Positions 1 through 6,137 of a DNA stretch of 7,565 nt are shown here, piece after piece. Source of the stretch: a gamma proteobacterium symbiont of Bathyaustriella thionipta (GTDB lineage Bacteria; Pseudomonadota; Gammaproteobacteria; Chromatiales; Chromatiaceae). The translations under genes were made by a program, and so were the position numbers. Location: positions 1 to 7,565 of the forward strand of contig JAHXHF010000095.1 in NCBI GenBank assembly GCA_025656895.1, written 5' to 3'. The notes below the pieces were generated by a model. It was not told the origin of the DNA. It worked only from the letters and a program-made list of their open reading frames with translations, and searched no databases. The stretch's first letter is position 1. Each line of letters starts with the position of its first letter.

Positions 1-150
1 GGAAAAGAGTACGGATTATCGTAGGTGCCTCTTGGTTTACCGGGGCGCGTGGCCAAAAATGCAGGCAATTGACTGAATTCGACGGCGGGCGTGGTCATAG
101 CCCCTCGAAAATAGCGAGTTTTCTGCCGGACACGATATAGGAATCTTATC

Positions 151-960
151 GTGCGTTGGCCTCAGTTTTCCGACAAGCTGCCTCGTTACTTTGCCATTCT
201 TGCGGATTACAGCGAGGCGGATTATCAACGCCTGGTGGATATGGTCGCCTGGATCGGGAAACATCCTGCTTCCAATCTTTATCCCAGGCAGTTGCCCGTG
301 ACTGGCCTGGACAGCAAGTGGCTTGAAAAACGTAAAGGGCTTGTGGCTGATCTTGTTGATGCAGTACGGGGGCAATCCACAAACGAAGGTAATTTCTACC
401 AGCGCTGCGGACTCAAGGCGCCACCACAACTCATTCGTCTGCGCATTCTGGACGAGAGCCTGAGGCAACGGGTTGCTGGAATGGAGGACATATCAGCACC
501 CTGGCAACAACTGGCTGAACTTGATCTGCCTGTTAGCAGCGTATTCATTGTCGAGAACCTGCAGACCGGTCTCGCCTTTGATGATCTGCCGGGGTCGGTT
601 GTCATCATGCATTTGGGTTATGGGGTCGATGTGCTGGGTCGTCTGCCCTGGGTTGCCAAGGCTGGCTGCCTCTACTGGGGGGATTTGGACACGCATGGTT
701 TTGCGATTCTTAATCGTGCCAGAAGCTATCTCCCAGAACTGAAATCCGTATTGATGGACGAAGTGACCCTCCGAAGCCATCAGGATTTATGGGTTGAAGA
801 GAAGGATCAGCATGCTGCGGAAACATGGCCCCTGCTGTCGGCTCAAGAGCAGGAAGTGTATCAGGCGATCAAGCGCAATATATGGGGGCAGAATGTCCGT
901 CTGGAACAGGAGCGTATCGCCTGGGATGTTGCCTGGAAGATATTGCGTCAGGCGATTTGA
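151..960 (+). CDS. jetD: JetD-like Wadjet nuclease subunit (DUF3322/DUF2220), N-terminally truncated
   Basis: JetD is the Toprim-like nuclease subunit of the Wadjet (JetABCD) system, in which an SMC-like complex extrudes plasmid DNA and JetD cleaves it. Seen here: a segment typical of the DUF3322 region, with YPRQLP at residues 44-49 and DSKWLE at 54-59. It is followed by the DUF2220/Toprim-like part, with the acidic VEN at 134-136, YWGDLDTHG at 175-183 (the D-x-D pair) and the conserved C-terminal LEQERIAWD at 251-259. The product is 269 residues, whereas the family is usually about 380-400, so roughly 110-130 N-terminal residues are missing. The frame is closed upstream by a TAG at 112-114. 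GTG at 151 is preceded by AGGA at 139-142, so translation is possible. The first residues (WPQFSDKLP) already look like the middle of the family domain, and residues before the GTG (RYRNLI) could still be homologous, which suggests a decayed 5' end. jetA, jetB and jetC would be expected to the left, outside the window. The family call is firm; whether the product works is doubtful. Confidence 0.82.
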   Translation: MRWPQFSDKLPRYFAILADYSEADYQRLVDMVAWIGKHPASNLYPRQLPVTGLDSKWLEKRKGLVADLVDAVRGQSTNEGNFYQRCGLKAPPQLIRLRILDESLRQRVAGMEDISAPWQQLAELDLPVSSVFIVENLQTGLAFDDLPGSVVIMHLGYGVDVLGRLPWVAKAGCLYWGDLDTHGFAILNRARSYLPELKSVLMDEVTLRSHQDLWVEEKDQHAAETWPLLSAQEQEVYQAIKRNIWGQNVRLEQERIAWDVAWKILRQAI

Positions 961-1105
961 TCGATGTTTCGCTCCGCTGCGTTGTTTTTGCCATCACCGC
1001 TCTTGCCCGTCCCTGGGCCACGCGGTTTCATGTGTTCTGTATATCAAGGCTTTCTCTTCCCCTGGTTATCAAGTCGAATACTTAGTTTGGGCGGGCATCG
1101 CCATG

Positions 1106-1135
1106 AATGGGTGTAAATGGGTGTATTATGGGTTC
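1106..1135 (+). repeat. 10-bp tandem repeat before the Fic gene
   Basis: AATGGGTGTA occurs at 1106-1115 and again, perfectly and immediately, at 1116-1125. A degenerate third unit, TTATGGGTTC, fills 1126-1135 and ends right at the ATG at 1136. The 10-bp period is about one helical turn, which fits a multi-site operator, possibly for autoregulation by the winged-helix C-terminus of the Fic protein. The repeat is why 1136 is preferred as the Fic start over the in-frame ATG at 1103. The repeat is seen directly; the regulatory role is inference. Confidence 0.5.
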
Positions 1136-2186
1136 ATGCTGAGAACCGACACACTCCAGATCACCCCGGAGATCCTGAGCCTCATCGCCAGAATCGACGA
1201 ATTCAAGGGCGCCTGGCGCGCTCTGGGTACCCTTGCGCCCGATCGCTTGGCAGCCCTGAGGCGTGTGGCGACCATTGAGAGTATTGGTTCCTCCACCCGG
1301 ATCGAGGGCAGTAAGCTGTCCGACCGCGAGGTGGAACGGCTGCTATCCAACCTGGAGATCAAATCTTTCGACACCCGCGACGAGCAGGAGGTGGCCGGCT
1401 ATGCCGAGGTGATGGATCAGGTGTTCTCGGTCCTGGCAGGACATCCCGTTTACCGAGAACCACATCAAGCAGTTGCATCAAATGCTGTTGCGCTACAGCG
1501 AGAAAGACGCACGGCATCGCGGTAACTACAAGACCCACTCGAACAATGTCGCCGCCTTCGATGAAAACGGCGCCCAGATCGGCATCATGTTTCAAACGGC
1601 CACCCCGTTCGACACACCCCGCCTGATGACGGAGCTGGTGGACTGGGTGAACCAGGAGCGCGAAACCGGCCAACTGCATCCGCTGCTGATTATCGCCATC
1701 TGCATCGTGGTGTTTCTGGAGATTCATCCCTTCCAGGACGGCAACGGGCGACTTTCCCGTGTGCTGACCACACTACTGCTGTTGCAAGCGGGCTACGCCT
1801 ACGTGCCGTACAGCTCATTGGAAAGTATGGTAGAGCAGAGCAAAGAGGCCTATTACCTGGCGTTGCGCCAGACACAGGGAACGATCCGTAGCGAGGCGCC
1901 GGACTGGCAGCCGTGGCTGGTGTTCTTCCTCCGCTCACTGACCGAGCAGGTCGTGCGCCTTGAAAAGAAGGTTGAGCGGGAGAAGATCGTCATGGCGGCG
2001 CTGCCGCAGCTGTCACTGCAGATTGTCGAGTTTGCCCGCGAGCATGGCCGGGTCGCTATGGGTGAAGTCATCAAGCTGACTGGTGCGAGTCGCAATACGC
2101 TAAAGCAGCACTTCCGGGCGCTGGTCAAACGCGGTACCCTGAATCAACACGGTAGTGGTCGTGGGGTCTGGTACGACCTGCGGTGA
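1136..2186 (+). pseudogene. Fic-family AMPylase with winged-helix C-terminus, broken by +1 frameshift
   Basis: Fic proteins transfer AMP (or another nucleotide part) to target hydroxyl groups; many act as toxins or signalling enzymes. The coding frame runs from ATG 1136 to about 1429, then must shift by one base and continues from 1431 to the TGA at 2184-2186. Corrected, this gives about 349 residues, normal for this stand-alone Fic type. In corrected numbering, residues 52-58 are SSTRIEG, matching the inhibitory [S/T]xxxE[G/N] motif of class II Fic proteins with E57 as the blocking glutamate. Residues 197-205 are HPFQDGNGR, the intact catalytic Fic motif. About residues 296-347 form a winged-helix-like tail (TGASRNTLKQHFRALVKRG). 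The flanks GYAEVMDQVFS and SWQDIPFTENHIKQLHQML join naturally once one base is removed. Unshifted, the first frame stops at 1523-1525 after an unrelated tail. The second frame has its own TTG at 1473 and ATG at 1482. No clear ribosome site precedes 1136. It could also be a sequencing error rather than a true mutation. Confidence 0.88.
1427..1433 (+). other. Frameshift point in the Fic gene (extra G at 1429/1430)
   Basis: Codons GTG TTC TCG (V-F-S) end at 1429, and the homologous reading resumes with TCC TGG CAG GAC (S-W-Q-D) at 1431. The extra base is one of the two Gs at 1429-1430. No long homopolymer or typical slippery heptamer is present, so programmed frameshifting looks unlikely; mutation or a read error is more likely. 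Confidence 0.8.
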
Positions 2187-2293
2187 TCCTGGGGGCGTTG
2201 GTAAGAAGGCATAGCGATTAACTGTCAAGCCAAACAGAGGCGCGTATCGATCGTGGTGCTGGATACAGTTGGCGGGTGTGCAGGAAGCTGATT

Positions 2294-2725
2294 TCAACAT
2301 TGCTCCCAGGGCAGTTGCTGATAGCGCCAGCCGTTAATGGTGCTGCGCTGGTGCTGTTCGTTCAGTTCACCTTCAAAGCCTTCGTGAATATTATAGACCT
2401 GGCTAAGGCCGGAGTTGAGCAGGCTTTTGCCGGCAACCAGTGAGCGTTTGCCGCTGCGGCAGATGAGTATGATGGGGGCGGCTCCGCTGGCATTTTCAGA
2501 TTCTATTCCGCCGGCCAGCACTTTTTTGACTTCGCTGCAAAAGTCCGGGTTGATGTCCCAGTCGGGTTCGTCAATCCAGGCAATGTGAATGGCGCCTATG
2601 GGGTGTCCCACGAATAGAAATTCCATACTGGAACGCACGTCAATCAGAATAGCGCGTGGCTCATCCAGCAGTAATTGCTGGGCGTCTTGCGCGGATATGG
2701 ATTGTGGCAGGGGTTCTTCACTCAA
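2294..2725 (-). CDS. Single-domain rhodanese (thiosulfate:acceptor sulfurtransferase-like)
   Basis: A rhodanese-like domain fills the 143-residue product, which has no signal peptide or membrane segment, so it is probably cytoplasmic. Rhodaneses carry a persulfide on an active-site cysteine and pass the sulfur to a thiol acceptor. Seen: the N-terminal SISAQDAQQLL helix, the ILIDVRSSMEF strand-and-turn (residues 26-36), GAIHIAW (44-50), the active-site loop ICRSGKRS (88-95) with C89 as nucleophile, and the NIHEGFEGEL element (112-121) that closes the fold. The start is TTG at 2725-2723; GGGAG lies 7 nt upstream of it, and no closer ATG fits the domain. It follows the AhpD-like gene by 117 nt containing a strong hairpin, so it may be read through from that operon or have its own promoter, though no clear one was found. 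It runs head-on toward the Fic gene; the 107 bp between them hold no visible terminator. The family is certain; the physiological sulfur donor and acceptor are unknown. Confidence 0.93.
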   Translation of the reverse strand: MSEEPLPQSISAQDAQQLLLDEPRAILIDVRSSMEFLFVGHPIGAIHIAWIDEPDWDINPDFCSEVKKVLAGGIESENASGAAPIILICRSGKRSLVAGKSLLNSGLSQVYNIHEGFEGELNEQHQRSTINGWRYQQLPWEQC

Positions 2726-2782
2726 GGTTAGGCTCCCGGTTGGTTTGGCTTGCCCTGAGTGTAGTTGAAAAGCTGGGTTGCG

Positions 2783-2817
2783 GCTGATGGAAACGGTGGC
2801 TTACCGTTTCCATCAGC
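2783..2817 (-). terminator. Perfect 15-bp hairpin after the AhpD-like gene
   Basis: GCTGATGGAAACGGT (2783-2797) and its exact complement ACCGTTTCCATCAGC (2803-2817) flank a 5-nt loop. It begins about 25 nt past the AhpD-like stop codon on the minus strand. On that strand no U-run follows directly; only a later CUUUUC does. On the plus strand the stem is followed by TGTGTGTTTT. It may be a weak or bidirectional terminator, or a processing/stability hairpin that lowers rhodanese expression. The pairing is certain; the function is inferred. Confidence 0.5.
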
Positions 2818-2842
2818 TGTGTGTTTTGAATAAGCCGGTTTT

Positions 2843-3397
2843 TCAGGCGGGCGGCTGCCAGGCAAAACCCTGCAGGGGTTCGTCCAGTTCGGTGGCGGCG
2901 ATATGGTTGGTGTAATTGCTCAGGGTTTTTTGCGTAATGCCAAGAATAACCTCCAGCATTTGCCGGGTGCTGTAACCGGCATCCAGAAAAGCCTGCTGTT
3001 GCGCTTCGTCCAGCCAGGCGCGGTTTTCGGTCATGGCGGTGGTGAATTCACGCAGCGCCTGCAGCTTGCTGTTGCTGATGGGGCGGTCATTACGTATGGA
3101 CTCGATGATGTCGCTGTCCAGTTTCTGCATACTGGCACCGGCTGAGTGCGCCGCCAGGCAGTACTGACATTCATTGCTGCGACTGGCGCTTGCCAGTACC
3201 ACCAGTTGCTCTTCCGCGCTGAGTGAACTGTCGGCAAACAGCGATGCTACCGACATATAGGCTTCCGCCAGCCCCGGTGCGTGGGCCATAACGCCAATCA
3301 GGTTTGGCACAAAGCCAAAGGCCTGCTGTGCCTGCTGCATGGCGTTGACGGCTTGTGCTTCGGCCTGGTCTTCTGTTAAAGGCTGTATTTTTGGCAT
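2843..3397 (-). CDS. AhpD/carboxymuconolactone-decarboxylase-like peroxidase-type protein
   Basis: The 184-residue product belongs to the AhpD-like superfamily, all-helical proteins with a redox CxxC used in peroxide or disulfide reduction (AhpD) or related chemistry. Seen: FGFVPNLIGVMAHAPGLAEAY (27-47), a typical family N-terminal part, then SAEEQLVVLASASRSNECQYCLAAH with E63, C77, C80 and H84. This is the CxxC plus +4 histidine pattern that marks the peroxidase-type subgroup rather than true decarboxylases, which lack the cysteines. A second helical half ends at LDEPLQGFAWQPPA. The ATG at 3397-3395 has AGGAG (plus-strand 3407-3411) 9 nt upstream. The gap to the preceding dsrE2-like gene is only 15 nt, so the two are surely one transcript. 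A redox partner or repair role next to sulfur-carrier proteins is a fair inference; the exact substrate cannot be read from the sequence. Confidence 0.92.
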   Translation of the reverse strand: MPKIQPLTEDQAEAQAVNAMQQAQQAFGFVPNLIGVMAHAPGLAEAYMSVASLFADSSLSAEEQLVVLASASRSNECQYCLAAHSAGASMQKLDSDIIESIRNDRPISNSKLQALREFTTAMTENRAWLDEAQQQAFLDAGYSTRQMLEVILGITQKTLSNYTNHIAATELDEPLQGFAWQPPA

Positions 3398-3412
3398 TCT
3401 TATTTTCTCCTG

Positions 3413-4003
3413 TTAGATGAATAGATTGACATTGGCGTGTTGCGCGGTGGGCAGAAAGCTGGCGGCGCCGATCCAGTCCTGTACATCATCAATGAACTCG
3501 GATCGGTCCATGCCGAACAGGTCAACCGTCATTTGACAGGCAACCAGTTTTACATCGGCTTCTACGCACAACGAGCGCAGTTCCTGTATGCCTGCCACGC
3601 CTTTATTGGCCATGGTTTTTTGCATTAATGTGGTGGCCATTTTTTCAAACCCGGGAACCAGTGACATGACCGCGTTGGGCATGCTTATGTTGGTCTTTTG
3701 TAACCACTGTGGCCCCATCGGCATTTTCATGGGCATGGCCGGGTTACCCAGGGGGCTGATTTGCAGGTCTAAATCTTTCTTTAACAACTGCAGGCCATAA
3801 AAGGTGAAAAAGATGGAAACATCCCAGCCCAGTGCGCCGGCGGTTGAAGCCAGAATAAAAGGCGGGTAGGCCCAGTCCAGTGTGCCTTTTGTGGCGATAA
3901 TGGTCATGCTGGGGGTTTTGGCTGCGTCCATTTCGCTCAGGCGTTGCTCCAGGCGTTGGTCGAACCATTGCTCCATTTCGGCTTGTGTCATGTTATTGCT
4001 CAT
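3413..4003 (-). CDS. DsrE2-like sulfur-carrier protein (DsrE/DsrF/DrsH family)
   Basis: The 196-residue product has the DsrE/F/H-like fold, whose members carry sulfur as cysteine persulfide; the DsrE2 branch is often encoded beside rhodanese and TusA genes in sulfur-oxidising bacteria. Seen: a polar N-terminal helix (about 5-27), the core strand SMTIIATKGTLDWAYPP (32-48), the hydrophobic stretch FILASTAGALGW...FFTFYGLQLL (49-74), and a Pro/Met-rich loop NPAMPMKMPMGP (87-98). The C-terminal half has C146 and C156 in SLCVEAD and VACQMTVDLFGM, the two-cysteine signature of this branch, with C156 the likely persulfide site. The hydrophobic stretch could be a membrane contact or just the fold core. 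The ATG at 4003-4001 has AAGGAG six bases upstream. It is the first gene of the operon, led by a probable TetR operator. No dsr or hdr genes are visible, so sulfur oxidation is not implied; thiol homeostasis is equally possible. Confidence 0.87.
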   Translation of the reverse strand: MSNNMTQAEMEQWFDQRLEQRLSEMDAAKTPSMTIIATKGTLDWAYPPFILASTAGALGWDVSIFFTFYGLQLLKKDLDLQISPLGNPAMPMKMPMGPQWLQKTNISMPNAVMSLVPGFEKMATTLMQKTMANKGVAGIQELRSLCVEADVKLVACQMTVDLFGMDRSEFIDDVQDWIGAASFLPTAQHANVNLFI

Positions 4004-4044
4004 GTCGCTCTCCTTCGTTTGACAAAAAATCCAGCCTGCTAATA

Positions 4045-4056
4045 GACCGGTCGGTT
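4045..4056 (-). promoter_or_regulatory. TetR operator 1, in the dsrE2-like promoter
   Basis: The plus strand reads GACCGGTCGGTT, the exact reverse complement of operator 2 near the repressor gene. It contains the 8-bp palindrome GACCGGTC, a common core in TetR-family operators. On the minus strand it directly abuts a possible -10 box, TATTAG (4044-4039), 36 nt before the dsrE2-like ATG; the -35 region is weak. A run of ten A (minus strand, 4080-4071) lies upstream and could act as an UP-type element. Binding here would block transcription of the dsrE2-like/AhpD-like operon. Confidence 0.72.
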
Positions 4057-4078
4057 AAATTTTCGGGAAATTTTTTTT

Positions 4079-4675
4079 TTACTGTAAAAGTTGTCCTGCT
4101 TTTTTTCCCAGTTGCAGGAACAGTTCCGGATCGTTACGTGATTTTGCAATCAGATTAACGCCCTCCAGATAGGCAAAAAGAGACTCGGCCGCCTCGTGGG
4201 TATCCTTTTGTACAGGAATGTCGCCCAGTTTCTGAGCCTCTACAATAAGGCCCTCCAGCGCCTTTAAAATCTGCTCGAAACTTTGGTTCAGACGCTGCGT
4301 TACCAGCGGGTCCAGCACACTCATTTCACTGGCCATATTACCGTAGGGACAGCCCAGCATGCGGCCTTTGTTCTGCATCATTTCTTTATGAAAGGCATAT
4401 TTTTTTTCTATTAATAATGACAGGCGTTGCAGCGGCGGGATGTTTTTCTGCAGGGAGGTGGCCAGAATACGGTGTAGAAAAATATCATCAAAATTGTCAA
4501 TAACCGCCAGTGCCAGGGCTTGTTTGGATGGAAAAAAATGATAGAAACTGCCTTTTTTGACCTGGGCTGCCTGACAGATCTGTTGCACACCCACATCGGT
4601 ATAGCCGCGTGCGTAAAAAAGCTCGGCAGCCTGATCGACAATGCGCTGGCGGGTGTTTCCGGTTTCTGCATCCAT
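4079..4675 (-). CDS. TetR/AcrR-family transcriptional repressor
   Basis: The 198-residue product is a normal-length TetR-family repressor: an N-terminal DNA-binding domain and an all-helical ligand-binding/dimer domain. Seen: the opening helix TRQRIVDQAAELFYARGY (8-25), then the helix-turn-helix DVGVQQICQAAQVKKGSFYHFFPSK (27-51), which matches the family consensus closely. In the C-terminal domain LGCPYGNMASEMS (107-119) is the motif of the TetR subgroup with GCxxGN. C34 and C109 could respond to oxidants or electrophiles, but this is speculation. The ATG at 4675-4673 has only a weak AGG very close by. The gene lies immediately upstream of the dsrE2-like gene on the same strand. The shared 12-bp operator before both genes supports autorepression and control of that operon. 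The ligand is unknown; the adjacent redox and sulfur genes suggest a reactive sulfur, oxygen or electrophile signal. Confidence 0.95.
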   Translation of the reverse strand: MDAETGNTRQRIVDQAAELFYARGYTDVGVQQICQAAQVKKGSFYHFFPSKQALALAVIDNFDDIFLHRILATSLQKNIPPLQRLSLLIEKKYAFHKEMMQNKGRMLGCPYGNMASEMSVLDPLVTQRLNQSFEQILKALEGLIVEAQKLGDIPVQKDTHEAAESLFAYLEGVNLIAKSRNDPELFLQLGKKAGQLLQ

Positions 4676-4684
4676 GGCCTGATG

Positions 4685-4714
4685 TTACTAAACCGACCGG
4701 TCAAATGCAAGCAA
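4685..4714 (-). promoter_or_regulatory. Candidate promoter of the tetR gene
   Basis: On the minus strand TTGCTT (4714-4709) and TAGTAA (4690-4685) are spaced by 18 bp, and the operator at 4691-4702 fills most of the spacer next to the -10. The predicted transcript start would fall within a few bases of the ATG at 4675, so the message may be nearly leaderless, which would fit the poor ribosome site. The boxes are moderate matches to sigma-70. Confidence 0.45.
4691..4702 (-). promoter_or_regulatory. TetR operator 2, in the repressor's own promoter
   Basis: AACCGACCGGTC on the plus strand lies 16 bp upstream of the tetR start and is identical over 12 bp to operator 1 in the opposite orientation. 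Two exact 12-mers, each before one gene of a TetR locus and each touching a -10-like box, are strong evidence for operators and for autoregulation. Confidence 0.75.
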
Positions 4715-4816
4715 GGGTTTTGTGCGGCAAGAGTGGGGTATCGGTCATGCTTTTTGTCGTGGATAAATAACCGGCTGTAAGATCCCGTGTTTTTTAGCCG
4801 ATTTGGCTGCAATCTT

Positions 4817-4845
4817 TTGACAATTGGGCGGGTGGCAGGTAGTTT
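4817..4845 (+). promoter_or_regulatory. Probable sigma-70 promoter of alaC–hom
   Basis: A perfect -35 box TTGACA (4817-4822) is followed after exactly 17 bp by TAGTTT (4840-4845), a partial -10. The leader to the alaC TTG would be about 30 nt. It lies 115 bp beyond operator 2, too far for direct repression by the TetR protein unless another site exists. Confidence 0.55.
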
Positions 4846-4881
4846 TAACGGTTTGTTATCCGTCACTTTAAGAGAGCCGAT

Positions 4882-6087
4882 TTGTCCACCCCAGAAATGC
4901 ATGAATTCCGTCGTATACAGCGACTGCCGCCCTACGTTTTCAATATTGTTAATGAACTGAAAGCTGCGGCGCGCGCGCGCGGTGAAGACATCATAGATTT
5001 CGGCATGGGCAACCCGGATCAGCCAACGCCGGCGCACATTGTTGACAAGCTGGTGGAAGCCGCCCAGCGCAAGGATACCCATCGTTATTCTATCTCGCGG
5101 GGTATTCCGCGCCTGCGCAAGGCCATCTGTGACTGGTACAAGCGCCGCTTTGATGTGGATCTGGACCCCGAATCCGAAGCCATTGTAACCATAGGCTCTA
5201 AGGAAGGACTGGCGCATCTGGCGCTGGCCACTGTCGGGCCGGGTGATTCTGTACTGGTGCAGAATCCGGCTTATCCCATTCATCCTTACGGTTTTGTGAT
5301 TGCCGGAGCCGATATTCGTCATGTGCCGCTGGTGCCGGGCGTGGATTTTTTTGCCAAGCTGGAAGAGGCGATTACCGGTTCCTGGCCCAGGCCAAAAATG
5401 CTGGTATTGAATTTTCCCGGCAATCCCACCACGCAGACGGTCGATCTGGAGTTTTTTGAAAAAGTGGTGGCCATCGCGCGTGAGCACAATATCTGGGTTA
5501 TTCACGATATTGCCTATGCCGATATTGCTTTTGACGGCTATCAGGCTCCCTCTATTTTACAGGTAGCCGGTGCCAAGGATATTGCGGTTGAGTTCTATTC
5601 GCTGTCGAAAAGTTACAACATGCCCGGTTGGCGTGTCGGCTTTATGTGTGGCAACCAAACCCTGGTGGCGGCACTGGCGCGTATAAAATCCTATCTGGAT
5701 TACGGTATGTTTACCCCGATTCAGGTGGCGGCTATCACCGCGCTGGAAGGCCCGCAGGACTGTGTAAAGGCAATCAGCGCCATGTATCAAAAGCGCCGTG
5801 ATGTACTGTGTGACGGTCTGAATTCAGCCGGTTGGGCGGTTACCAAGCCGCTGGCCACCATGTTTGTATGGGCGCCTATTCCGCAGCCATACCGTGAAAT
5901 GGGCTCGCTGGAGTTTTCCAAAAAATTATTGGCTGAAGCGCAGGTGGCGGTATCACCGGGTGTTGGCTTTGGTGAACATGGTGATGACCATGTGCGCTTC
6001 GGATTGATTGAAAATGAACACAGAACCCGTCAGGCGGTGCGAGGCATTCGAGAAATGTTCCGTCGTGACGGCCTGATTAACACCTGA
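4882..6087 (+). CDS. alaC: Alanine aminotransferase AlaC (PLP-dependent, class I/II)
   Basis: AlaC (formerly YfdZ) makes alanine from pyruvate with glutamate as amino donor in the cytoplasm. The 401-residue product is full length and matches the E. coli-type AlaC pattern throughout: RLPPYVFNI near the N-terminus (14-22), DFGMGNPDQPTP (39-50), YSISRGIPRLR (69-79), NFPGNPTTQ with N181 (177-185), HDIAYAD (208-214, D209 and Y212 contacting the cofactor), and the PLP-lysine motif SLSKSYNMPGWR (240-251) with K243 as Schiff-base lysine and R251 after it. The C-terminal SPGVGFGEHGDDHVRFGL is also typical. The start is TTG at 4882, with AGAGAG (4871-4876) five bases upstream; the next in-frame ATG at 4897 has no ribosome site. 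The downstream gene hom begins 50 bp later on the same strand, so an operon is likely. Related DapL or other class I aminotransferases are less likely given the closeness to AlaC. Confidence 0.95.
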   Translation: MSTPEMHEFRRIQRLPPYVFNIVNELKAAARARGEDIIDFGMGNPDQPTPAHIVDKLVEAAQRKDTHRYSISRGIPRLRKAICDWYKRRFDVDLDPESEAIVTIGSKEGLAHLALATVGPGDSVLVQNPAYPIHPYGFVIAGADIRHVPLVPGVDFFAKLEEAITGSWPRPKMLVLNFPGNPTTQTVDLEFFEKVVAIAREHNIWVIHDIAYADIAFDGYQAPSILQVAGAKDIAVEFYSLSKSYNMPGWRVGFMCGNQTLVAALARIKSYLDYGMFTPIQVAAITALEGPQDCVKAISAMYQKRRDVLCDGLNSAGWAVTKPLATMFVWAPIPQPYREMGSLEFSKKLLAEAQVAVSPGVGFGEHGDDHVRFGLIENEHRTRQAVRGIREMFRRDGLINT

Positions 6088-6137
6088 ATCTGCCCTTAAA
6101 ATACGGAATCAGGTAAAATTGCTTGAAGGAGAACCCC

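Noticed and set aside
37..468. 143-codon open frame on the minus strand over the jetD-like gene
   Set aside because: It lies antisense to a strong family match, has no recognisable domain, and is best explained as a shadow frame.
794..1102. Extension of the first Fic frame back into jetD
   Set aside because: This stretch is out-of-frame jetD plus spacer. Homology to Fic begins only near 1136.
4772..4800. CGGCT/AGCCG inverted words upstream of alaC as a riboswitch or attenuator
   Set aside because: Only five paired bases with a long loop, located upstream of the proposed promoter, and no leader peptide is seen.
4411..5505. 364-codon open frame on the minus strand across tetR and alaC
   Set aside because: Its last part is tetR read in another frame and the rest is antisense to alaC; no domain is visible.
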